Below are positions 53,921-62,099 of a stretch of DNA of 64,000 nt, piece by piece. Location: positions 62,001 to 126,000 of the forward strand of contig CAWANF010000015.1 in assembly GCA_963783355.1 (NCBI GenBank), in the 5' to 3' direction. How positions within the stretch are numbered: the stretch's first letter is position 1; every line of letters starts with the position of its first letter. Source of the stretch: CAWANF01 sp963783355 (GTDB lineage Bacteria; Bacteroidota; Rhodothermia; Balneolales; DATFMH01). A program made the position numbers and the translations under genes. The notes below the pieces were generated by a model. That model saw only the letters and a program-made list of their open reading frames with translations. It ran no database searches and was not told the origin of the DNA.

Positions 53921-54667
53921 ATGGACCTCAAAAGCACAAATTTCAAAAATTCATTTTATAAAATATTATTGATCGCAATTTGCCTGTTCTCTGCTAAAAG
54001 CGTGATGGCACAGGCTTCCTTCAGCGCCTCTATGGATATTTACAACCAATATATCTGGAGGGGGTTCAATTTTGGCGATTCTCCTTCGTTACAACCATCG
54101 TTCATGTTCGATGATTCTAATTTCGAAATTGGAGTTTGGGGAGCTTTCTCTACGATGAGAAATCCAACCTCGGAATCCAAAGCGTATACTGAAACAGATG
54201 CTTATGCTTCATATACCATTCCTACGGCATCATCAGGAAGTTTCAGCCTTGGGATCACAGACTACTTCCTCCCTTATACAAGTACGGGATACTATTTCGA
54301 TTTCAACAATTATCACGTTTTCGAAGCTAACCTTGGATATACTGGCCCGAAAAGCTTTCCAATTGGTTTATCAGCCAACATAAATTTTGCAGGAGCGGAT
54401 AAAAAACATTCAGTCTACTTACAGGCTTCTTATCCTATATTAACAGCCGAACTTACTTTAGGATTTATTCCAATGAAAACAGGGTATTACGGCCAGGAAG
54501 AAAAGGGATCTTTTCAGGAAATGACAAAACCTGGCCTTGTGTTAATTGGTTTCAGCAATACACAAGATGTTAAAATTACTGATAAGTTCAGTCTTCCTGT
54601 TAACGGAGCGGTACAAGTAAATCCATACACCAAGAATATTTACCTCTTATTCGGTGTAACTATTTAA
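53921..54667 (+). CDS. TorF-like outer-membrane beta-barrel/porin
   Basis: A 248-residue exported protein. The signal peptide is MDLKSTNFKNSFYKILLIAI to about residue 30 (SVMAQA). ASFSASMDIYNQYIWRGFNF, GDSPSLQPSFMF, FEIGVWGAFS, YTETDAYASYTI and FSLGITDYFLPY are the repeated barrel strands of the TorF family (conserved W-R-G, Q-P-S, T-D-Y). The C-terminus ends in NIYLLFGVTI. It follows amt by 326 bp on the same strand. Family members are often found next to Amt/P-II genes, so a role in letting ammonium or small nitrogen compounds through the outer membrane is plausible. Confidence 0.83.
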   Translation: MDLKSTNFKNSFYKILLIAICLFSAKSVMAQASFSASMDIYNQYIWRGFNFGDSPSLQPSFMFDDSNFEIGVWGAFSTMRNPTSESKAYTETDAYASYTIPTASSGSFSLGITDYFLPYTSTGYYFDFNNYHVFEANLGYTGPKSFPIGLSANINFAGADKKHSVYLQASYPILTAELTLGFIPMKTGYYGQEEKGSFQEMTKPGLVLIGFSNTQDVKITDKFSLPVNGAVQVNPYTKNIYLLFGVTI

Positions 54668-54722
54668 TCATTCATTGCAATAGAAACGGAAGTGATATGA
54701 ATTTCACAAAAAGTAGCAGAGA

Positions 54723-56081
54723 TTATTTATTATCGTCTTTCTCCTGATTCATAATATTTTGTAATCGCTGCCAATAACGTGGTTCATATCCTTCCTTTCC
54801 CGCTTCAAACCATTTCTTATTTTTCAGGTTGTCAGGTAAATATTGTTGGTATACCCAATGATGCTCAAATGAATGTGGATATTTGTAATCCTCAGAAGCA
54901 TTTTTCACATCAAGATACTTCGCTTCCAGTTTATTGGCTGTCTTATCTTTTAAATGGGTAGGAACATTCCCGATTCCCTTTTTCTGAATCTCACTCATTA
55001 CCGAAAATACAGCGGAGGTACTGTTGCTCTTTGGAGCTAAAGCACAAAACAAACAGGCATGAGCTAGAAAATACCAGCCTTCCGGCATCCCGCATTTTGT
55101 ATAGGCTTCATGCGCCGCATTGACGGTTACCAATACCGACGAATCCGCTATACCGATATCTTCAGAAGCAAAAATCATCATTCTCCGGAATATAAAATTC
55201 GGGTCTTCGCCGCTTTCAACCATGGCCGAAAGCCAGTATAATGCCGCATCCGGATTAGAGCCTCTCATCGATTTTATAAATGCTGATGCATAATGATAAT
55301 GCTCGTCTCCAGTGGTATCGTACTTAAACACTCTTTTTTGAAGACACTCCCGGGCTAAATCCAGATCAACACTACGTCGATCGTTCTTATCCGGTTTAGC
55401 CGTAACAACAGCTAATTCAAGGGCATTCAATGCATTGCGGATGTCTCCGCCGGAATATTCAGATAAAAATTTCTTTGCTTCATCCGTAATATCAACATGA
55501 TATTTTCCCAATCCCCGTTCTTCATCTTCAAGTGCACGATCAATTAAAAAACTGATTTCATCGATAGTAAAAGGAAATAACTCGAACAACTGGCATCGGG
55601 ACAATAGTGGTCCGACAAGGGAATAAAAAGGATTTTCAGTGGTAGCCCCAATCAATGTCAGCAAACCGGATTCCAGGTGAGGCAGTAATCCGTCTTGTTG
55701 AGCCTTGTTCCACCGATGAATCTCATCAACAAAAAGTATCGTTTTTCGGCTATTTACTTTTTCACGATCCCTTGCCCGCTGAACCACCATTTTCAATTCT
55801 TTGACACCATCCAGCACAGCATTTAATATTTCAAAATCGGCATTGACTTCACGGGAAATAACGTAAGCCAGCGTGGTCTTTCCGGAACTGGGCGGGCCAT
55901 AAAATATAACCGATCCAATCACACCGCTTTCAATCATACGCCGAAGCAATTTTCCCTTGCCCAAAACATGTTCCTGTCCGGCAAATTCATCCAGATTGCG
56001 CGGCCGCATCCTTGTTGCCAAGGGTTCACGGATTGAAGATTCTTTTGAATTTGTATTCTTTTTTTCCTGAAATAAATCCAT
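54723..56081 (-). CDS. rarA: Replication-associated recombination protein A (RarA/MgsA), AAA+ ATPase
   Basis: A 452-residue clamp-loader-like ATPase acting at stalled replication forks. PLATRMRPRNLDEFAGQEHV is the RarA N-terminal signature. Walker A is YGPPSSGKTTLA, Walker B is ILFVDEIHRW, sensor 1 is IGATTENP, and SGGDIRNALNALE is the sensor 2 region. The C-terminal tetramerisation domain has ASAFIKSMRGSNPDAALYWL and ASEDIGIADS. Length is typical. No ribosome-binding site is clear. It follows the pccB terminator and so is its own transcription unit. Confidence 0.96.
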   Translation of the reverse strand: MDLFQEKKNTNSKESSIREPLATRMRPRNLDEFAGQEHVLGKGKLLRRMIESGVIGSVIFYGPPSSGKTTLAYVISREVNADFEILNAVLDGVKELKMVVQRARDREKVNSRKTILFVDEIHRWNKAQQDGLLPHLESGLLTLIGATTENPFYSLVGPLLSRCQLFELFPFTIDEISFLIDRALEDEERGLGKYHVDITDEAKKFLSEYSGGDIRNALNALELAVVTAKPDKNDRRSVDLDLARECLQKRVFKYDTTGDEHYHYASAFIKSMRGSNPDAALYWLSAMVESGEDPNFIFRRMMIFASEDIGIADSSVLVTVNAAHEAYTKCGMPEGWYFLAHACLFCALAPKSNSTSAVFSVMSEIQKKGIGNVPTHLKDKTANKLEAKYLDVKNASEDYKYPHSFEHHWVYQQYLPDNLKNKKWFEAGKEGYEPRYWQRLQNIMNQEKDDNK

Positions 56082-56098
56082 AAAAATAATTTAGACAA

Positions 56099-56128
56099 AA
56101 AAAGGCGTGAATAAATACTCACGCCTTC
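56099..56128 (-). terminator. Terminator of the unknown protein/pccB unit
   Basis: On the minus strand AAGGCGTGA pairs with TCACGCCTT around an eight-base loop, then TTTTTG. It is 20 bp after the pccB stop. Confidence 0.9.
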
Positions 56129-56149
56129 AAATAAAATTCACTGTTTAAC

Positions 56150-57697
56150 TTATAATGGTAAATTATCGTGCTTTTTACGGGGAACACTGTCCACTTTATT
56201 TTTAATCAGTTCGAAAGCAGATATTAGTTTTTCCCTGGTTTCAGATGGCAGGATAACATCATCGATATACCCTCGTTCAGCTGCCCTGTAGGGATTGGCA
56301 AAAGCTTTTTCATACGAATCTTCCAGCTCTTTTTGCTTTGATTCTTTATCATCGGCTGCCGCAATATCTCTTTTAAAGATGATTTCAACGGCACCTTTCA
56401 CCCCCATCACTGCGATCTCAGCTGTTGGCCACGCCACATTATAATCAGCTCGTATGTGCTTCGAATTCATCACATCATAAGCCCCGCCATAGGCTTTGCG
56501 TGTGATAACTGTCATTTTCGGCACCGTAGCTTCGCAAAATGCATATAGCAGTTTTGCACCATGTTTGATGATACCACCCCATTCCTGATCGGTTCCGGGA
56601 AGAAAACCCGGCACATCTTCAAAGACAAGAAGAGGAATGTTGAAGGCATCACAAAAGCGTACAAAACGTGCTCCTTTTATGGAAGCATCAATATCCAGGC
56701 ATCCGGCAAGCGATAAGGGTTGATTGGCAACCACACCGATGCTTTTTCCGCCCAAACGGGCAAACCCGACGAGAAGATTATCCGCATAGTTTTCGTGAAC
56801 TTCCATGAAAGTATCGTTGTCTACAATTCCTGATATGACATCATGCATGTCATAGGGTTTATTTGGATTATCCGGAACCATGGCGTCGAGCAATGCCACT
56901 TTGGACGGATCGGGCTCAGTCGAATCCGTAACCGGAGCTTTTTCCTCACAGTTCATCGGCAGATAAGACATTAACTGCCGAATATCCATCAGGCATTGGG
57001 CGTCATTTTCGCAGGCAAAATGGCTGACACCGGATTTAGAACTATGGGCCATGGCTCCACCTAATTCTTCAGAAGTCACTTCTTCATGCGTCACGGTCTT
57101 AACCACATTCGGACCGGTAACAAACATGAAACTTGTCCCCTTGACCATAAATGTAAAATCGGTAATGGCCGGACTATACACAGCACCACCGGCACAAGGG
57201 CCCATGATTGCTGAAATTTGCGGTATGACCCCGGAAGCCATTGAATTACGCCAGAATACTTCGGCATATCCTCCAAGTGACGCCACCCCTTCCTGGATGC
57301 GGGCACCACCGGAATCATTCAAACCGATAATCGGCACACCATTTTTCATCGCCAGATCCATTATTTTAACAATTTTCTCGGCATGTGACTCCGATAATGA
57401 TCCACCAAAAACCGTAAAATCCTGGCTAAAAACATACACCGGTCGATCGTCAATTTTACCAAAACCTGTTACGACGCCGTCCCCGAGATATCGTTGCTTA
57501 TCCAGGCCAAAATCTTTGGAGCGGTGTTTAACAAAAGCTCCAATTTCCTGGAAAGACCCCTTATCAAGCAGCAATTCAATTCGTTCTCTTGCTGTTAGTT
57601 TGCCTGATTTATGCTGGCGCTCAATTCTATCAAGGCCACCGCCCAACTTTGATTTTTCCTTAAGTTGAGCAAGTTCTTCAATTCGTTCGTTGGACAT
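56150..57697 (-). CDS. pccB: Acyl-CoA carboxylase, carboxyltransferase (beta) subunit, PccB-like
   Basis: A 515-residue enzyme subunit that moves CO2 from carboxybiotin to propionyl- or acetyl-CoA. KLTARERIELLLDKGSFQEI starts the N-terminal crotonase-like half. GLNDSGGARIQEGVASLGGY and MGPCAGGAVYSPAITDF form one oxyanion hole. In the C-terminal half, FEDVPGFLPGTDQEWGGIIK and TRKAYGGAYDVMNSKHI form the other. Matching biotin carboxylase and biotin carrier genes are not next to it. In FCB bacteria this subunit often works in propionyl-CoA or methylmalonyl-CoA routes. It lies 18 bp after an acidic unknown protein gene, likely in one operon. Confidence 0.9.
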   Translation of the reverse strand: MSNERIEELAQLKEKSKLGGGLDRIERQHKSGKLTARERIELLLDKGSFQEIGAFVKHRSKDFGLDKQRYLGDGVVTGFGKIDDRPVYVFSQDFTVFGGSLSESHAEKIVKIMDLAMKNGVPIIGLNDSGGARIQEGVASLGGYAEVFWRNSMASGVIPQISAIMGPCAGGAVYSPAITDFTFMVKGTSFMFVTGPNVVKTVTHEEVTSEELGGAMAHSSKSGVSHFACENDAQCLMDIRQLMSYLPMNCEEKAPVTDSTEPDPSKVALLDAMVPDNPNKPYDMHDVISGIVDNDTFMEVHENYADNLLVGFARLGGKSIGVVANQPLSLAGCLDIDASIKGARFVRFCDAFNIPLLVFEDVPGFLPGTDQEWGGIIKHGAKLLYAFCEATVPKMTVITRKAYGGAYDVMNSKHIRADYNVAWPTAEIAVMGVKGAVEIIFKRDIAAADDKESKQKELEDSYEKAFANPYRAAERGYIDDVILPSETREKLISAFELIKNKVDSVPRKKHDNLPL

Positions 57698-57715
57698 GCT
57701 CTTATAGTTTCGTTC

Positions 57716-59377
57716 TTATTTTTTTTCAATAAAATACGTTTGAAGCCTGTCGGTAAAGTCAATCGCTGATTCCGAATAAATATTTATCATATTTCTCCTG
57801 AATATTTCTGAAGAAATATACTTACTGGCTTTACTCCAGGATTCAAACTCAGCAATCATTTTTAATGCTTCTGTAAAACTGTTATTATCGCCCCCGAATA
57901 TTTCATCCGTAAAACGATTCTCTTGATCTTCAACATAATGATAAAGTAAATCAAACGGATCAGACTCTTCACTTTTTTCCTGATCATTAACTAAATCTAT
58001 GATTGGCTTTTCATTATACTCATCCGGCTCATTTTCCTCAGCCAGTTGTTGTGCCAGGGATTTTTTAGTTTGAGATAACTCCCGGCCATCGTCCGAATGA
58101 TCATATTTTTTCAGAATATTATCATCTTCTGAACTGGCTACTGCAAATCGTTTCCATATTGGAACAGCATCCTCCGATTCTTCCGGAACGTCTATGTCCG
58201 GTTCGGATTCTTCGGCAGCCTCTGTTGGAGTGGTAACTTCTGATTTTTCTTCTTCAATCTCTGCTGCTGTTTCCTGTTTATTTTCTCCAGAAACAACCTC
58301 CGATTCCTCCGATTCTTCTTCTTTCACTTCCGGAGCGTCTTTTGCTTCCGTTTCCTGCTGCACTTCCTCAGCCTTTTCTTCCTCAGCCTCTTTTTGTAAT
58401 TCCGATTCTTCTGAGGCAAAAAATCTATCTGCGGATAATTCCCCAATTTTTGAATTTATTTCCGATTCCTCCTGAAGAGCCTGCTGCGCCTGTAAAAATG
58501 CCTCTGCCAGATTATTTTCTTTCTTATTGAATCGCTCTACCAGTGGTTTTTGTTTAACATCTTCCTCATTAAATGATTCAGCCAACGATTTTTCTTCCGA
58601 TGCATTTGAAATATCCTCAACGGTTTCCACTGGCTCCTCCGGTTCTTCATTATAATAATTCGCATCGGGGGCAGATAAGATTTCAATAAATCTCGACCGG
58701 GTTACCAGTTCACTTTCCCTGTCAAATCGATTCGCCCAATTCGTTTTTTCTTTATCCTCAAAAAAGCATCGAATCAGATCGGGATCTACTTTATTATCTG
58801 TCATAATAAATAGAGGATCCAGATGTTGAGCCCAATTCAAAGGTGAGAAATGTTCGGTTAGCCGGTCATCAATGCGTGCCACGACCTGATTTGCACGTTC
58901 CCTGCTAATGGTATCTAATTCTTTTTTTTGCATGAAACGAAGTATGGCCTGTGCTAAATGAGAAAATACAACAATGCCCTGAGCTCGTTGCACTATCTCC
59001 TGGCGGAAAAGATCAGCGCGTTCTCCAAAGAGGAGTTCAGTAATATAGGTACGTGGTTCAGACAGCACCGATATGATATCGTCGATACAATTCTCGAACA
59101 CGGATCCCCCATAACTCATGGGTAACCTGACATTCTCCGCAATTTCTTCAAGAAAAACATTCCATTGTGCTTCTATTTGCTCATCCTTCATATCAGCCCA
59201 ATCGGTTTCAGGAATAATCAGGGACTGAATCAGGTTATTCTTAAGCTCGAAACGAACTCTCTCAACTACAAAATCCGGAATTCCATAACGGGCTAATTCT
59301 TCCGGAAACAGGTATTCCTCATGTTCGGGTAACCTGCTGACATATTTGTTTGTTATTTCTTTAACGACATTATGCAT
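57716..59377 (-). CDS. Unknown acidic protein with low-complexity Glu/Ser linker
   Basis: A 553-residue protein without signal peptide or membrane segments. Residues 1-235 are globular and helical (FLEEIAENVRLPMSYGGSVF, LFRQEIVQRAQGIVVFSHLA). Residues ~240-400 are strongly acidic and low in complexity (runs such as EEEKAEEVQQETEAK). The region has short linear motifs that may be conserved anchors: LAESFNEE and LVERFNKK and LAEAF, then PIWKRFAVAS and LSQTKKSLAQQLAE. Residues ~480-553 are helical again (FDLLYHYVEDQENRFTDEIF). It looks like a scaffold or adaptor. It is 18 bp upstream of pccB. I do not recognise the family. Confidence 0.75.
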   Translation of the reverse strand: MHNVVKEITNKYVSRLPEHEEYLFPEELARYGIPDFVVERVRFELKNNLIQSLIIPETDWADMKDEQIEAQWNVFLEEIAENVRLPMSYGGSVFENCIDDIISVLSEPRTYITELLFGERADLFRQEIVQRAQGIVVFSHLAQAILRFMQKKELDTISRERANQVVARIDDRLTEHFSPLNWAQHLDPLFIMTDNKVDPDLIRCFFEDKEKTNWANRFDRESELVTRSRFIEILSAPDANYYNEEPEEPVETVEDISNASEEKSLAESFNEEDVKQKPLVERFNKKENNLAEAFLQAQQALQEESEINSKIGELSADRFFASEESELQKEAEEEKAEEVQQETEAKDAPEVKEEESEESEVVSGENKQETAAEIEEEKSEVTTPTEAAEESEPDIDVPEESEDAVPIWKRFAVASSEDDNILKKYDHSDDGRELSQTKKSLAQQLAEENEPDEYNEKPIIDLVNDQEKSEESDPFDLLYHYVEDQENRFTDEIFGGDNNSFTEALKMIAEFESWSKASKYISSEIFRRNMINIYSESAIDFTDRLQTYFIEKK

Positions 59378-59466
59378 AATTCAACTTTTTTGAAGAATAT
59401 AGAACGACATTTGTGTCAATACAACCTTTTGATTGGTGATTTGCTTAACACTCATTACTTTTGGGC

Positions 59467-60102
59467 ATGCTAAAACTTACGGTTAATAATTTATCTAAGA
59501 GATTCGGACAAAGAAACATCTTTAGCAAAGTATCTTTTGAACTTTCTGAAGGAGTCTTCGGAATCGCCGGCCCCAACGGATCCGGGAAAAGCACATTATT
59601 AAAATGTTTGAGCCGACTATTACGGCCAACAAAAGGTTCAATCCAGTGGATTCGTAACAATAACGAAATACTCCCTTTGTTATTGAAAGATTATCTCGGT
59701 TATGCAGCACCATATGTAAATCATTACCCCGAATTAACTTGCCGGGAGAATTTGAAATTTATCTGCAATCTCCGAAGCATCGATTCTTCCGAAAAACGCA
59801 TCGAAGAAATCCTAAAATTCGTTGGAATCGCTCATAAAACTGATGAATTATTCGGAAACCTATCCTCGGGGCAGCAACAAAGAATCAAACTTGCCGGTGC
59901 CATCATACATTCCCCGGAAATTTTAATGCTCGATGAACCCGGAACTAACCTCGACCGTAAAGGCCACGAATTAATTGAACAAATTTCGCAACTTTGGTCC
60001 GCTAAAAAAAAATTATTAATTATCGCTACGAATGACCCGCAGGAACTCGAATTATGCGACAAAATCATTCACATTGATAATTTCTCTGAACAAAAATATT
60101 AG
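59467..60102 (+). CDS. ABC transporter ATP-binding protein, CcmA-like
   Basis: A 211-residue ATPase. Walker A is GIAGPNGSGKSTLLKCLSRL, signature LSSGQQQRIKLAGAI, Walker B ILMLDEPG, and the H-loop position reads ATNDPQE, so the usual His is Asn. The layout and size resemble CcmA-type (heme exporter) or Bacteroidetes-style ATPases. The ATG at 59467 is preferred over a TTG at 59461. No permease gene is adjacent: the next gene is an aminopeptidase 24 bp downstream. It may work with a permease encoded elsewhere. Confidence 0.85.
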   Translation: MLKLTVNNLSKRFGQRNIFSKVSFELSEGVFGIAGPNGSGKSTLLKCLSRLLRPTKGSIQWIRNNNEILPLLLKDYLGYAAPYVNHYPELTCRENLKFICNLRSIDSSEKRIEEILKFVGIAHKTDELFGNLSSGQQQRIKLAGAIIHSPEILMLDEPGTNLDRKGHELIEQISQLWSAKKKLLIIATNDPQELELCDKIIHIDNFSEQKY

Positions 60103-60126
60103 AACATCGGTTAATATTATAATCTG

Positions 60127-61266
60127 ATGTCTGCTATACAACTTACTAAATATGCAAAATCTATGAATTACAGTTTAAACGATTATCACCTTGCCGAAAA
60201 AATTCTTTCATTCAGTGTCGGTTTACAAAAAGATGAAAATGTGATGATCCATCTCATCGGTCTGAATGGAATCGGTCTTGCAAGAGCATTAGCTGAAATT
60301 GCCCGAAAAATGGAAGCGAAACCATTTGTACATATCAATGATACCGAAATAGATAGAATATTATTAGAAACCGGCAATCTTGATTTTTGGAAGTATCTGG
60401 CAGAACAAGATCAATTGCCATTAATGAAAAAGATGGATGCCTATGTCGGAATTCGGGCAACTGAAAATATTTATGAGGCATCATCTGTCAGCAAAGAATC
60501 CAACCAAGCATATGCCGAAGAATATTTAAAACCGGTCCATTTTGAAGAACGCGTCAAACATACCAAATGGTGCATCATGCGCTATCCGTCACCGGCTTTC
60601 GCCATGAATGCCAAAATGTCTACTACCCTTTTCAACGATTATTTTTACAAGGCCTGTCTACTCGATTACAGTAAACTTAAGGAGGCAATGAAACCTTTGG
60701 AAGCACGTCTCAGAAAGGCAAAAATGGTTCATTTGAAAGGTGAGGGAACAGATATTGAATTATCCATAGAAGGGCAAAACTGGGTCCCTTGTTATGGAAC
60801 ACATAATATCCCCGATGGTGAAATATTTTCATCGCCGGTATTGGAATCCGTTAATGGCCAGATAAGCTATGCTGCTTCTGTTTACCAGGGAAAACCTTTT
60901 GAATTCGTGAAATTGGTGGTTAAAGACGGAACGGTTATAGATTTTGATTCTTCCAATAACAGCGCCCTGGAAAATATCCTGGATACCGATGAAGGTGCCC
61001 GACGTTTTGGCGAATTCAGTTTCGGTACAAATCCGATTATTGAAAAACCAATGTACGATATCCTGTTTGATGAAAAAATTTACGGTTCCAACCATCTTAC
61101 ACTCGGACAAGACTACGATGATGCTCCAAACGGCAATAAAAGTAATATTCATTGGGATTTGGTATGTATTGGAGCAGATGTTTACCTCGACGGGGAATTG
61201 ATCAGGAAAGGCCGTTATTATATCCCTGATGATTTAAAAGTACTTAATCCGGATTCTTTATTGTAA
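60127..61266 (+). CDS. Aminopeptidase, peptidase family M29 (AmpS/AmpT-like)
   Basis: A 379-residue metallopeptidase. LAEKILSFSVGLQKDENVMIH opens the typical N-terminal domain. MVHLKGEGTDIELSIEG, HNIPDGEIFSSPV with a metal Glu, and further on YGSNHLTLGQDYDDA and NIHWDLVCIGADVYLDGELI carry the other ligand residues. The reading from MSAIQL is kept; a second ATG at residue 13 would also be possible. It starts 24 bp after the ABC ATPase gene on the same strand. It probably removes N-terminal amino acids from peptides in the cytoplasm. Confidence 0.9.
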   Translation: MSAIQLTKYAKSMNYSLNDYHLAEKILSFSVGLQKDENVMIHLIGLNGIGLARALAEIARKMEAKPFVHINDTEIDRILLETGNLDFWKYLAEQDQLPLMKKMDAYVGIRATENIYEASSVSKESNQAYAEEYLKPVHFEERVKHTKWCIMRYPSPAFAMNAKMSTTLFNDYFYKACLLDYSKLKEAMKPLEARLRKAKMVHLKGEGTDIELSIEGQNWVPCYGTHNIPDGEIFSSPVLESVNGQISYAASVYQGKPFEFVKLVVKDGTVIDFDSSNNSALENILDTDEGARRFGEFSFGTNPIIEKPMYDILFDEKIYGSNHLTLGQDYDDAPNGNKSNIHWDLVCIGADVYLDGELIRKGRYYIPDDLKVLNPDSLL

Positions 61267-61282
61267 ACCTTCAGGGAAGGGA

Positions 61283-61310
61283 GCCGTGCCAGCAAATCAA
61301 CCGGCACGGC
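61283..61310 (+). terminator. Hairpin after the aminopeptidase gene
   Basis: GCCGTGCC and GGCACGGC form an eight-bp perfect stem with a 12-base loop, 17 bp after the stop. No T tract follows, so it may be a weak terminator or a 3' stabilising hairpin. Confidence 0.55.
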
Positions 61311-61326
61311 TATGGTGTTTGGGGTA

Positions 61327-61369
61327 TGGGTAAGATCCTTGGGTGAGATCTTATGGGTAAAGCATGGGT
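61327..61369. repeat. Cluster of four TGGGT units around an inverted repeat
   Basis: TGGGT occurs at 61327, 61340, 61354 and 61365. Within it TAAGATC (61331-61337) and GATCTTA (61347-61353) are an inverted repeat. It lies in the gap between the aminopeptidase gene and the AraC-type regulator gene, which end toward each other. Confidence 0.55.
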
Positions 61370-61385
61370 ATTTATTTGGTAAAAT

Positions 61386-61820
61386 TCATGCGACCAGCCT
61401 TTCTTCCATGCTGGTACTTTTTATTTCATAACTCATCAAACGTGTTCCGAGTTCTGAATAAATATGTTTCACAAAATTCTTATAAGCGTCCAGGCTTTTA
61501 ACATGACTCTTTAAAATAGAAGGAGTCATATCTAAATGTTTTTTTACAAAGTAGCATAAGCTGTTATCGTCACCGAGGCCAACATCTAAAGCTACGGCAT
61601 AATATATTTTGTCAGGGTTATAGTGTAGTTCTTCAACTATTTTTATCAGACGTACCTTTCTCAAAATTTGTTCAGGAGTCATACCGTAAAAATCTCTCGT
61701 CTGTCGCAGAAAATAAGATTTAGAATAGCCAGCTGAATGAGCCCAATCTTCAACTGTCTTAATCTTATCAATATTACGGATCAGATGAATTATGACATTT
61801 TTTACAGGTACTTTACTCAT
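61386..61820 (-). CDS. Stand-alone AraC-type helix-turn-helix regulator
   Basis: A 144-residue protein made mostly of the AraC DNA-binding domain (about 10-110): TVEDWAHSAGYSKSYFLRQTRDFYGMTPEQILRKVRL is seen in pieces as VEDWAHSAGYSKSYFLRQ and GMTPEQILRKVRL, and the second motif as VALDVGLGDDNSLCYFVKKH followed by MTPSILKS. No ligand-binding domain is present. A C-terminal ~35 residues is of unknown function. It is divergent from nothing close; the gene downstream on its strand is the aminopeptidase in the opposite direction. Targets unknown. Confidence 0.82.
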   Translation of the reverse strand: MSKVPVKNVIIHLIRNIDKIKTVEDWAHSAGYSKSYFLRQTRDFYGMTPEQILRKVRLIKIVEELHYNPDKIYYAVALDVGLGDDNSLCYFVKKHLDMTPSILKSHVKSLDAYKNFVKHIYSELGTRLMSYEIKSTSMEERLVA

Positions 61821-62048
61821 TTTTTATCCTCGTGAAATTGGCTCAAATCTTGCGCATTTGATCGGCCAAAACATGATTGCTAATAAATACTACTTCCCAA
61901 AAATCTGTATTCTATATTATTCCCTAACTTTTACTACAAGAGAGCAGGTAATCCCATTTGTTACATTTTTTTTAAGATTTAGAGAAGAAAAACGCAGCCC
62001 GCACCTTTATATAAAATCGTAAACGATTATTATTTTTGCCTTTAAACA

Positions 62049-62083
62049 AAAAAAGGATTCCCATTTTTTAGGAATCCTTTTAA
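62049..62083 (-). terminator. Terminator of clpB
   Basis: AAAAGGATTCC and GGAATCCTTTT pair perfectly with a nine-base loop, followed on the minus strand by TTTTG. It is 17 bp after the clpB stop. Confidence 0.92.
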
Positions 62084-62099
62084 TTTTACTGAATTGGAA

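Noticed and set aside
57051..57668. 205-residue plus-strand ORF antisense to pccB
   Set aside because: Antisense shadow of a highly conserved gene; no motif of its own.
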